A stretch of 64,000 nucleotides of DNA from Polyporus tsugae. Taxonomy: Eukaryota; Basidiomycota; Agaricomycetes; Polyporales; Polyporaceae. Where the stretch lies: the NCBI GenBank assembly GCA_024305745.1, contig JAHRBS010000014.1, positions 1,185,501 through 1,249,500 of the forward strand, given 5' to 3'. The position numbers and the translations under genes are program-made. The notes beneath the pieces are model-generated. The model worked only from the letters and a program-made list of their open reading frames with translations, was not told where the DNA came from and did no database searches. Shown here piece after piece: positions 24,145-34,257 of the stretch. Positions within the stretch are counted from its first letter, which is position 1; every line of letters begins with the position of its first letter.

Positions 24145-24153
24145 TATATATAA
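24145..24153 (+). promoter_or_regulatory. TATA box (TATATATAA)
   Basis: TATATATAA is followed by a C/T-rich initiator stretch (24160-24197) and lies about 100 bp before an ATG at 24248. This is a textbook fungal core promoter. It faces the broken Cys-rich reading frame downstream. Confidence 0.6.
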
Positions 24154-24247
24154 GGCCCCCTCCCGCGTACTCTGCTTCTCTCAGTTCTCGCTTTCTTGAC
24201 ATCGCAGACTCGCCACCGGCACTCGAATCAAATAAATCCGACCCAAA

Positions 24248-24580
24248 ATGTGCTTCTACGAGGTTCCCGTTATTCAACGGCTTTCTTGTGGCCACGCCCG
24301 ACCAATATCTGCGGTACGGCGGCACTGCAACGTCGACCAGCAACAGTCCATCCCACCGATCTCGCGCTTTCCCCATGCAAGTACTTGTTCACCCCCGCGA
24401 CGCTTCGAACGTCCTGTCTCGGTGCATGCATTGTGTCAAGCCGTGCCTGGACCGACTACGACTTCCACGTTGAGGAGGCCGTCGCCCTCTCTGGGCCAGA
24501 GGTAATGCCACATGTTCAGAGGCCACCCTTTCTGATCCCTGTTTACAGTTACTTCACCGGGTCGGACGAGTAGGGGCTTA
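24248..24580 (+). pseudogene. relic of a small Cys/His-containing protein gene
   Basis: Translation from the ATG at 24248 gives MCFYEVPVIQRLSCGHARP and RRHCN. This opening (MCxYE...CGH) resembles short cysteine-rich proteins that are common and uncharacterised in agaricomycetes. Further Cys-bearing segments (SRCMHCVKPCLDRLRLPR; SPCKYLFTPATLRTSCLGAC) lie in the other two frames and cannot be joined to the start without frameshifts. I read it as a decayed gene behind an intact promoter, but an unrecognised intron could rescue part of it. Confidence 0.35.
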
Positions 24581-25407
24581 TCGAACTCGGTCCGACCCCG
24601 GCGGAACTCAGGGACGACTCGGAGCGTAGGGCTCGGATCGCGGAGTGGGTGCTCTTGCAGACGTAATATCAGTACGAGACGGTTCAAGGGAACAGCTTGT
24701 GCGCACTGGGGGGCGCGTCCCTCGAATGTCCGCCTCCTGGTTGGATGGAGAGGCGCTTGATGATCCTACCGAGGCTACCAGCTAGTCACGACGCCGGAAA
24801 CGCACGTATCGAGCCGGGACAGGAGGAGGGGCCAGAACGACGCAGACTCGGAGAGGGTTGGAGAGGTTGACGTTGTGGCTTGAAGGTCAGTAGCCATTTC
24901 GACCAGGCACAGCAGGCGCGTGTAATTCTAACACGCCTTTGTCTACTTAGGCGACCGCTGCAGTGGTGGTCCAGGAAGCGCATCCTGGTAGGAAGCAGGG
25001 GAGTGATGCAAGAAATGCAAGTGCGCGATCCACGCATGTGTACGCTGGCAGGCAGGCAGTCCCTGAGTAATACCCTTGGCAGTGATAAGCTCTGAGCCTA
25101 TCGCCAGCGGCAGCTCTGGGTCATTCGACCCTATCCTTCATTCGTTCCGTCGCACAATTGTTCTTCTTTCGACTCGGAGAGTTCTCTAGCTTGCCCGGGT
25201 GACCTCGCTGACTACTTTTCTTGACGTTTGTATGGTCCGCCACGCCGTGTTGCGTATAAGCATGCCTACGTTGAAGGTCCGAGACTGAAACTTCAGTCCG
25301 AGAATAAGAGCGTAAGTTCGGGTATGGATCAGCTTTGACTGGTTATCTCCAACGTCTCGGTGCGTTTTTTTAACGCTATTGCGGTCACGCTCTCATCCAT
25401 TTCTGGA
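24581..25407. other. no gene assigned
   Basis: A plus-strand protein-like frame (from about 24590, PAELRDDSERRARIAEWVLLQ) is soon closed by stops. It may be an older remnant. Nothing else was recognised. Confidence 0.3.
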
Positions 25408-26560
25408 TACGCCTTCCCAGACTGCGGCAATGGTCCGCTCGCCAGCAATACTGTCTGCGACACCTCTAAGGATGCCAGCACTCGCTCTATGTACTGCTCT
25501 GATTGATCTCTGTACTGACATGCAGCTCCTTGCCAACCTGATCAATGGTTCGCCTTGCCTGGGGCCTCCGGCTTACAACTAGTGATCGGAGTGTCCTGTA
25601 TGTCCCATTTTCTCGCTCGGAGATACGCCGTCTTATCCCGTCGATTTATTTTAGCAGACGCTTGCTAACAGCCCCAGAGTCAACTTCGTATTCTCCGGAA
25701 ACTTCAGGTATGCCACGTCCTTCCCCCAACTTATTCTTGCGGGTGCTGCCTTCGACGACACTCCCAGGCAGTGGCCTCCGTTGTGAGCACCGAGGGTCGC
25801 GCGTTCAACAATACTGGCCGGGGACTCGACTACTGGACACCTGACATCGACGGTAAGATTTTTGTATATGACATGTTTCAATCTATTCGAAGTTGACGTT
25901 TACTGTGCATCCCTACTCTGCATCCAGCGTTTAAGGATGGTCGCTGGGGATGCAATCAGGAGACTTCTCGCGAAGACCCCTTTCCATCTCCGGAACTACA
26001 GTACAATATATCTCACAATGCATGGCATCGGGTGGGTCCCATACGGGCGCTTCACACCCAAACGACCATCCCATCATGCATAACAGCTCAGAATGCATAG
26101 GAAAATGGCGGATTTTACCGTATGCGTTATGAGAAATTGTACTGTACGTCTACAACCTCATGGTCAGCCCCCAGGGCGGCGTTTATCCCAAACCCGACTT
26201 CAAGGTCGCCGCCAATTGCAAGCACCACGCCGCCTACGATCTCGACAACTGGGAAGGCGTCATCTGCGTCATCCGTGAGGGCTTCAACGCGCAGTAGGAC
26301 CTCTCCGAGCACTACCTGGCGCCGTTCCAGACCTGCATCCGCGACGCGAAAATCGCCAGCGTCATGTGCTCTTACAACGCCGTGAACGACATACATACCA
26401 TTGTGTGCCAACAAGTTCATATTGCAGGACATCCTTCGGGACCACTGGAGTCTGGCAGATGGCTGGCGGCCTACCGGGCCGATTGTGATGTGTTCCTGAT
26501 CATCCTGTGCAAGCCGGCGCGGATATCGACTGTGGGATATTAAGTACTGAAGGCCAACCG
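25408..26560 (+). pseudogene. GH3 beta-xylosidase relic (N-terminal third, frameshifted)
   Basis: Family segments appear in the right order but in changing frames: YAFPDCGNGPLASNTVCDTS (25408), a LGPPAYN-like piece (25559), VNFVFSGNFRYATSFPQ then AGAAFDD (about 25680-25770), STEGRAFNN and GLDYWTPDID (about 25785-25850), FKDGRWG..QETSREDPF (about 25930), KVAANCKHHAAYDLDNWEG (about 26205), an in-frame TAG after EGFNAQ, then APFQTCIRDAKIASVMCSYN, ILQDILRDHW and QAGADIDCG. Intact fungal beta-xylosidases of family GH3 are near 780 residues and release xylose from xylo-oligomers outside the cell. Here only the first part of the catalytic domain remains, with several frameshifts and stops. The C-terminal two-thirds were not found. 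This points to an ancestor with plant-cell-wall-degrading enzymes. Confidence 0.85.
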
Positions 26561-27008
26561 CGGGGTACGTCGTTCAAAATTTGTTCCCTCCTCATCTTCT
26601 CAAGCGTGCTTGCGCGCATTTGCCCGTCTTCGCTTCATCTGCATTCACAGCTTTGGGGCTTCGAATGAACTGCAAGTCTGCAACTGACCCTCACTCTAAC
26701 AGGTTCATATCATGGGCGCCTTCGCGGGTCACTGTCGACATCATAGCGTTGTCTGGTGTCTCAATAATAAATTCGGGCCAATGATGGTCGACTGTGCTTC
26801 GTCAAGAAAACTACTAAATAGCTTAGGCTAGCGTATACTGTACCACGGTAGCAATAGAATGGATCAGATTCGTCAGTCCAGCGCGGCAGCGTCCTCAGCT
26901 CGCAAAGCTAGACCTGCTGCTGGCCGGTGTCGCTGTAGCATCCACAAATCGTCCCATGCACAGTCGGCAGCAACTCAAGGACCTCTACATAGCCTGCGAG
27001 GCTGCGGT
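26561..27008. other. intergenic, no gene assigned
   Basis: This lies between the beta-xylosidase relic and the 3' end of the Ran-binding gene. No coding signal was seen. Confidence 0.4.
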
Positions 27009-29613
27009 CTACTCGGCAGGGATGTGCGCAGTGATCTCATCGAGCAGCTCTTCAGCAATCTTGGCATTCGACACCTAAACCGGGCAAGTTAAAATCACCA
27101 TCGCCGACAAATGGGCCTGAAAAACAAACCCTGAGATTATAATGCGTCGTAGTGTTGCCCTCGAACACGCTAAATCGGATGTACCGAGGATCCTGAGCGG
27201 CGAAGCATCGCATACCCTTGAACAGTGTTGCGTTCAGCAACACGGTGTAGACCGCCTCCTTCCGCATGACTACCACCAAGAACATGAGCCTCCATCTTAG
27301 GCGCACAAGAGACGAAAGGAACAGAACAACATACCAAGCCGCGCCCCTCCCCCGTCCTCGCTCCTTACATTCAGTCTCAGCATTCCCGTCCCCCGCTCCT
27401 TCCACTGGTTCTGCTCGCTCAACGCAAAGAGCTTCCCCCGCACCTGGTATACCGTGTCCTCCTCCTCTTCCCCCGTATGCACTGCACACCAGCTCTCTGT
27501 CAGCTATCCTCGAGACTCACTGGCAGAGGTGAGAGTCATGGGGACGAACCTTGCTGTTCAGTCAAATTCAGTCGCTTCTGCTCCTCGTCCTCGTCATCCT
27601 CCTCTCTGTCCTTTCCTGCCCGCAATTGCTCCTTGAAGCTTGCGCCCTTCTTTTCCTCCTTCCCGCTCTCGCTCTCTTCCCCGGACCCGGAGTCCTTGCC
27701 CGCGTCCACCACGCTTCCCACATGTCCACTGCTGCTTCCGACGACGTTCGCCTCGCCTGAAGACGTCACTTCGCCGAGCGGCGGGGAGCGCTTCGGTGTT
27801 GGCGCTGTGAAGCCCTGTGCACCCCCCACTGCGTATGCAGAGAAGGCGTTCACGGACCGAGCTGGGGTGCCATGTCGCGATGGCGAGCGGCTGCGGAGCA
27901 CGCTTGACGGGGGTGGTGGGGGTGATTTCGGCCGCTTCGCTGCGCTCCCAAAGGGGGATGTCGAGGATGCGAACGCCTCGAACCCTGTGCGTTTGTGTGC
28001 TGGTGAGGTAGATGCAGTGGACGACGAGGCATCCTTGGCCCCTGACGTTGACGTGCTGCTGAAGGGGGAAGAAGACGAGGCGAAGGACGAGAATGAGGCC
28101 GTGGCCCCGCTCGAGAACGCACTCGCGTTCGGGCTGCCGTTGCTGGTGGCAGTGGCCGCGGTCCAGGGAGAGGTTGAAGGTTGGTTCGCGGCGAAAATGC
28201 GGGGCCCGCTGATGTTGGAAAACGGAGAGGTGGTAGACGCATAGGCCATGAATCCGCCCTGTACCCACGAATTAGAGTCAACACGTGGATGGAAACCAAT
28301 AACATGGCGAGCGTGCACTCACAAACTTGGGAGCGACGTCCGCTGGAGGTGTTGAGGACGTCTCTTCCTGCTTCTCATTCTCATCCGGCGGAGGGGTTGG
28401 CCGCTTCTTCTCCCTAGTGTTAGGGTCCGCCTCCGGGTCGTCTCGGAGACGTTTCGTTGGACCCACAGTCGCGACGCCGTTCCCTCCTGGAATATCTCCG
28501 GGAACCAATGCCTCGCTGACCGTGCGGTCGCACAGCTTCCGCTTGAGACCCTTCTCCTGGTCAGAGTCGGAGTCGCGTCGGTGGGTGGACGGGAGTCGGG
28601 GAGCGTCGGGGATGGTTCTCCGGGAGTCGTCGAGGGACGTGGACTCTGTCGAGGGCTCAGGCGCTCCGGCCCCATGAGAGTCGGGTGGGTGCTCCGTACC
28701 AGCTGCGGCACCCGTATCTTCTTCCAGACCGGCCGTGTCGTCCAGGATTGGGGGGTTCTCCCCACGCATGAGTGGTGGGAGGACCGCCTCGCGTTGGTCG
28801 TCCGATTGGGGGTTGGTATCGACTGGGAGTGAGACCTCGTGCAGTTCGACACTCTGCAATTGGGCATCTGTGGCGGTCTCGAGTTGAAGATCCGGAGAAG
28901 CATCCTTGTTGATGTTTTGCCACGTTATGTCCTCGACACCTTGGCTGATTTGTCGTACCTTGGTTTCATGTGGCGGAGAGCCATTCAACTTGTCGTCGTC
29001 CTCTGCCTGTTCTTGTGGAGCCTCGAGGGCAGAGTCGCTTGTGCGGTTCTTCTTTGCCGGAGTACGGCGTTCCTTGGGGTCAGGCCGCTCTGAATCGATG
29101 TCCTGGGTAATAGGATTAAGTTTGTGGAGCGGGGAGAGAGGGGGTGATGGAAGAAACATATGTTGATAGCGGGTCGGGGGAAGATGGTAAGTCCGAAGGC
29201 ATGGTTGGGAGATCGAGGGAAAGAATTGAAGGAGACGGGGCAAGGTGGTGGTGTGGGGGTACTTGTGGCTGACGTTAAGATATCGTAGGACAAAGGAGGG
29301 GACGGAGGAAGGGGGCAAGCATGAGGGAAAGCTTAAATGGAGCGAGTACCTACAAGAGCGGTTGCGTGGGGGGTGGCGGGTTCCAAGGAGACCTCGCGCT
29401 CGCGCTTCCTCGAATTCTTGACGTCTGAACCTGGGCAAAGTATCGGCGATGGAGAGTCAAGGGGAAGAAGAGTGGGCACGCACCGTTGGGCTCATCCGGA
29501 GGTGTTGATAAACCAGCGGAAGTGGGTTCGTCGGATAAGTCGGGTGTGACATGGTTTGTGTGTGGTTGTGGGTCGGATGGCGAGGGGTCGCGCGACTGGG
29601 AGTGCGCGGACAT
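27009..29613 (-). CDS. YRB2: Ran-binding domain protein, RanBP3/Yrb2 type
   Basis: The protein starts MSAHSQSRDPSPSDPQPHTN (29611-29613) and ends EELLDEITAHIPAE with TAG at 27009-27011. The long N-terminal half is acidic, Ser/Pro-rich and disordered, with basic patches (KRKLCDR, KRLRDDPEADPNTREKKR) that could be nuclear signals and an SPF-rich middle (FSNISGPRIFA, SPFGSAAKRPK). The C-terminal RanBD1 domain shows EEEEDTVYQVRGKLFAL, NQWKERGTGMLRLN and DPRYIRFSVFEG. The WKERG motif is the domain's Ran-contact signature. RanBP3/Yrb2 binds RanGTP and Crm1 and assists nuclear export; Nup2-like nucleoporins share the domain but usually carry FG repeats. The gene has about five exons. It is head-to-head with the next gene, 314 bp apart. 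Confidence 0.87.
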
Positions 29614-29927
29614 GTTGAAAAGAGTCGGGGCTGGGTGGGGGGGTGCGAGGAGGGAGTTGAAGGGGAAGAAGGAGCAGGGGGCGTGGGCGGGGGGTCGTCG
29701 TCGCACTCGCTAAGCTTACCCTCTCGATTCGAAGCCAGGCCGACCCTGGCGCCTATCACGGGCGGCAGCGACGATGAGATAAGATAAAGCGTCCGAGTCG
29801 CGATCCCGTGACAAGCAGCGCGGCCAGCCTCAGCCTCAGCCTCAGCCTCCTCACCGCGGCCACTCAACCGTACCGGCCACACAAGTCCTTCCCCGCCATT
29901 TCCCCATTCCCACTCGGCGTAATCGTA
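29614..29927. promoter_or_regulatory. bidirectional promoter region (Ran-binding gene / unknown basic protein)
   Basis: Only 314 bp lie between divergent ATGs. A repeated AGCCTC run (about 29825-29850) is the only internal pattern noticed. Confidence 0.5.
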
Positions 29928-31922
29928 ATGTCTCTCCCAGGTGGCTCCGTCGAGGCAAGCAGGGCCCAACGCATCGAACGTCTCCAGGCTCGCTACAGGG
30001 ATCGTGGCGGGTGCGTTCCTCCTCTCCCAGTCCTCCTCTCCTACCCCCAATTTCCTCAACTATACAACACCCAGCATCTTCAAACCTGCAGATCATAACC
30101 CCCTCCTCGACCTCCTTCTCGCCCGTGGCGTCAACGGTGAATCCCCATCCCGCACCAACTCTCCTCGTCGCTCCCGTAGCCGATCTACCTCTCCCAGACG
30201 CAAACAGCCCACCTCCCATCCCCCCCACACCGAGCCCTCCGAGCCTCCTCGCGGTACACACCCGTCCACCAAAACCCGTAGGAGTAGTAAACGAAAGGTT
30301 ACAGACCCCGATGAGACAGTAGACGACGCCCAGAATGTACTTGATGACACGTCCGCCCCAGGTCTGTCCGACCTCGTCTTGCCTTCTTTGAGTATTTCCA
30401 TTTACCACTCTCCAGGTCCATCCACTGCTGTGGGCTCAGCGACCTCGCCAAACGGCCGTCCCTCCAAACCTACCAAAACGTCAACCCGTTCAAAGTCAGG
30501 TGAGCTCCACGACCATCAATACATGACTGCGAATAATTTACATCCTTTCCTCCTCTTCCAGCAGCCCGTGGTCCACCACCATCGGATGCTTCCGACAACG
30601 AGTCTCCTCTGTTAGGTCCGTACGTTATTCTCGCCTTACCTTCCTCTACCTACCAATCCCGCCAATACCAGCTCCGAAGAACAGAAGAGCCCGCCAGGAT
30701 GCCTCAAATTCCACCAAGGGTGCGCCAAACTCTTGACCTCCGATTCCCTTCACTAAATCATGGTTTCCGTCAACTTTTCAAACAAAAAGAGAAACAGTCT
30801 AAACCCAAACAACCCCGGAAGCGCAAGGTTCCTCCCCACATCGAAGTCTTGACTGATCATGAAGCCCCCGCGACTACGTCCCGCAAGAAAGTTCAGAAGA
30901 AGGCAGCTACCGCCTCGTCGTCCAAATCTAAGGTCGCGGTTGTAGCCAAGTTGACAACTCAAACCGAACGCGGCGAAGGCGGAAACCCCGCACCAGCCAG
31001 ATGTTCGTGTTTTAATTCGCCCCTTCACCTATCCCTTTCCCTCATCAAACTTACAGCACGTCGAAATCCCAACGTGCCACCAATGCAACCTCTTGAATCA
31101 GACAGCGAACAACCTTCCGTCCCAAAGAAGTCTACTAGGGGCAAACTCAAAGCTAAAACTCTAGAGGAAGAAGATGTCGCACCTCAAGGTAGCTCGGACA
31201 ACTTCCTATTCGCATGCTTGTGTCTAAATCTCGCATCGAGTTCCGAGTGACAAGGCTACTGCCAAGAAGACCGCGAAACGCACCAAAACGGAGAACACGG
31301 CGAACAGGCAGTCTGAAACGAGTAAAGACTTGGCCCACGCCCCCGAAACCCATGCACAATCATCGACTTCTCGGGATACGAAGAAGCGCAAAAAACCTAC
31401 GGCCGCGGCAAAATCGAGTGATCTTCCACCCGCCGTGCATATCGCGCATTTGGATTCAGATTCGGAGAAACAGCCACTCCAGAGTCGATCACCCAGCCCT
31501 GCGCCGCCAGCGAACGAACCTGCAAGGAAACGTCGCAAGGCACATCAAGCTGTCGATGACGGGGATGATATAGCCACGGAGGAACGACAGCCACGAATTC
31601 ATAATCGCCAGCCCTCCCGGCAATTAGGACATGTTCAAGATGCAAAGGAAACGAGGAAGGTCTCTCGTTCGAAAGCTCCGTGAGTCAGTCCCAAGTAGTA
31701 TGGGATGACATGATGTCGTTGGCTCATCCCAGATTAGGCCAGTCCCGATGCCCAATGGGGTCAGGCTGAAACCGAAACCGCGCGTAAGTGCGCAATCTTG
31801 CTGGCGAGACGCGTTGTGTTCCTTACCAGAGGTGTCTTATGTAGCCACGTCTGTCAATGTTCCAGCCACCCCCGGACGACGACGACGACAGCGATCGCGA
31901 TCCCATAGACTTCCTTTCTTAA
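29928..31922 (+). CDS. basic, low-complexity nuclear-type protein of unknown function
   Basis: The protein starts MSLPGGSVEASRAQRIERLQ. An intron with donor GG-GTGCGT joins it to GIFKPADHNPLLDLLLARG, the only part that looks folded and conserved. Then follow Arg/Ser runs (SPRRSRSRSTSPRRK), several Lys/Arg clusters (KTRRSSKRKV, SRDTKKRKKPTAAAK, ARKRRKAHQ) and an acidic end, PPPDDDDDSDRDPIDFLS, with TAA at 31920-31922. At least seven exons can be joined, with stops in all frames between them. I do not recognise a family. Composition suggests a chromatin- or centromere-associated nuclear protein, which is inference only. The first and last exons are the best supported. Confidence 0.6.
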
Positions 31923-32158
31923 GAGAACAAGTCTCGCACGTATTTCACAACTACCACACGGATCCCAAGTGGGACTTGGACCTCGGAGCAATAATGATGT
32001 AGCATAGTGCTTCGTGCAGTGATACTGGAGGCGGGGATACCTCGCCATTGCCGTTGGCACCGTAATTCACGTGTTGTTCCAAGTCGAAGTGGGTGGGAAG
32101 GGGGAAGCCTGACTCCATGATCGAGGTGTCCGTGCATTTCTATGGTAAGTAATGGGAA

Positions 32159-32696
32159 CTACACAATCTTCGGGTTGAGAATACCCGTCGCGGCAGGAAG
32201 CACCGCATCCTCGTCCCTTCCTGCATGAACACGCCGTGAGCTACCAGCACCAAAAACCTCAGGATGAACATCGCACGCACCTTCGTAGAACTTCTGCAAA
32301 AACGTCCTCGGGGGGCGTCCCTTTGGCTGAAGGAGGATGCCCATGACGTGATCGAGTTGTTTCCAGCAGTTCATCGTCTCCTGGTACTCCTGCTGGCCCT
32401 TCTGGAGGAGGACGTCGATGATGCGGGGATCGGAGACATAGCGGTTCTGCTCGAAGTGTTGGCGGATGCAGTGCCGGACGTACGTTGGCGAGACGTTGAG
32501 CGCATAGATGGAGACAATCTCGGGAGCCTGTTGTTGTATGTGGCCACATTAGACAGGAAGTGTGGGTTGGAGTACGAGAGGCAAAACGTACGCCGCGGTA
32601 CCAGTCGCGGTATAGTTTGAGGACGCGGTTGCGGGCCTCCTGGGGAGTGGAGGAAATTTGGGCCGCGCGGGCGAGTCTAGCAGGAATAGTGGTCAT
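32159..32696 (-). CDS. NDUFA6: NADH:ubiquinone oxidoreductase subunit NDUFA6/B14 (LYR protein)
   Basis: The protein of about 137 residues starts MTTIPARLARAAQISSTPQE. The LYR tripeptide (VLKLYRDWYRG) begins a three-helix fold. Conserved segments APEIVSIYALN, VRHCIRQHFEQNRYV and FLQKFYEGRDEDAVLPA match mitochondrial complex I subunit B14. It sits on the matrix arm and holds the acyl carrier protein. Introns fit at RG-GTACGT...CAG-APE and at YEG-GTGCGT...CAG-RDE. TAG is at 32159-32161. An upstream Met at 32777 is in frame, but homologues begin at MTTIP, so 32696 is chosen. It is divergent to the PP28 gene with 258 bp between starts. Confidence 0.93.
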
Positions 32697-32954
32697 CCTC
32701 TGGCGAGTAGGGACAGAGCGAGGGGGAACTTGTTGGCGGCGGCGTCCGGGCGGCGACGAGTGAGTGAACGGCTGCACGTGATCTGGTCTAGGGTTACAGA
32801 CTCCGAAGTCGCACTAGGCTAAAGTAGTAGTACTTACTGCAAGCTCCAACTCCTCGAGGCGGGTGCCAGTGTGCGTCTGTGCTTGCTACTTATCTCTCCC
32901 AATCATCTTGTCATCAATCTCACACCCGCACTTGTTCCCTTACCACTCCATACC
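32697..32954. promoter_or_regulatory. bidirectional promoter region (NDUFA6 / PP28)
   Basis: 258 bp lie between divergent start codons, the shortest shared promoter in the window. C/T-rich runs precede the plus-strand ATG. Confidence 0.5.
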
Positions 32955-34012
32955 ATGGCCCGCGGAACCTTCAAGCAACGACGCGGCGGAGGCAGGAAGT
33001 TCGTCCACCCATCCATCTGTTTCTCCCCTCTCACCTCGATCCAACTAACCCATATTTGCCATCTTGTAGCTTTAGGTATGCGCTTTGCACACTCGCAAGC
33101 GGTCCTGGCGATCGCCTTGATTCACACTTTCCTATCTTCCTACAGCAAGAACCTTGTCTTGGACGAGAACGGTACCGCCGTCGCCAAGGATAAATGGTCC
33201 GCAGCGCAGTCCTACTAACCCTGCCGCTGTCGTTGGCTCACGCGGCCTCGCCATCCTCCCCTTCCCCCTTGATCCCTTTCCACTCCTCGCCTTGCCGTAC
33301 AAAGGGCCGCCCGAGATCGCGAAGAAGATGACGACGACAACTCGGACGACGACGACGAAGAACAGGAAGAGTCCGACGAGGCCGAGGAGGAGAGCGAAGA
33401 CGACGCTGCCCCCAAGGCCGCTCAAGCCGAATTGACCCGCGCAGAGCGCCGAGAGATGAAGAAGAAGAAGACCGACGCAGCGCAGGCCAAGAAGCAAGCC
33501 AATGGAGAAGAGGAGGACGTGGGTGAGGATGGGGAACCCGTACTCGTCAACCCGAATCACTCTGCGGGCAAGCGCATGAACCTCTCCGATCTCAGCGCCC
33601 CACGCGAGCTCTCGCGAAAGGAGAGGTCAGTTCCGTATTCCAATGACATACTACTCTTATTCACCGTCATCTCGGTGATCTCAGAGAAGAGAAGGAGAAG
33701 AAGGAAGCAAAGGAGCGATACTGGAAGGTACAGGCGCCTCTCCTTCCCCCTCTCAATCGGTTTTACAATTTACTCTCTCCCTTCAGCTTCATGCAGCAGG
33801 TCAGACCGACGAAGCAAAGGCCGACCTCGCTCGTCTTGCCAAGATCCGTGCCGAACGCGAGGCTGCTCAAGCCAAGCGCAAGGCCGAGGCCGAAGGTACG
33901 TTCGTCCTCTCACCTCACTTTCCCCAGGCGTTCACCCGTCCACCTCTCGACAGTGAAAGCTGCGGAGGCCGACCAGAAGCGGAAGGAGCAGATGGCGAAG
34001 AAGCGTACTTGA
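32955..34012 (+). CDS. PDAP1: PP28/PDAP1 family phosphoprotein
   Basis: The protein starts MARGTFKQRRGGGRKF and ends EADQKRKEQMAKKRT. A strongly acidic stretch (DDDDNSDDDDEEQEES) precedes the family core: VNPNHSAGKRMNLSDLS, APRELSRKEREE, KKEAKERYWKLHAAGQTDEA and KADLARLAKIRAEREAA. This is the casein-kinase-substrate PP28 domain, known in animals as a heat- and acid-stable phosphoprotein and found in most eukaryotes; its molecular role is unsettled. About six exons. The borders of the first intron (after about 33003) are unclear; the others have GT-AG ends. The Lys/Glu-rich tail is predicted to be one long helix. Confidence 0.87.
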
Positions 34013-34257
34013 GGCCAGTTTTTGTAGTCGACGTCGACATGATTCGTCGTATCCCCGACGTTTGTACAAAATTTCGTCGATGTATGCATGTATCACCACC
34101 ACCACAATGTTTGACCCATACCTCCGACGACTGTATGACTCAGCCGAGTCTTATCTCCTGTGGGCTTTTGTGGATTGTCACCTCCATCAGGGCCAGATGT
34201 CTTCGCATTATGATTAAGGGCCCCGCTGAGGTGGATACATGCAATATCCTGCGACGG

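Noticed and set aside
27477..28244. 255-codon plus-strand open frame across the Ran-binding gene
   Set aside because: It is the antisense shadow of the Ser/Ala/Pro-rich exon of the Ran-binding gene, which has a recognisable domain.
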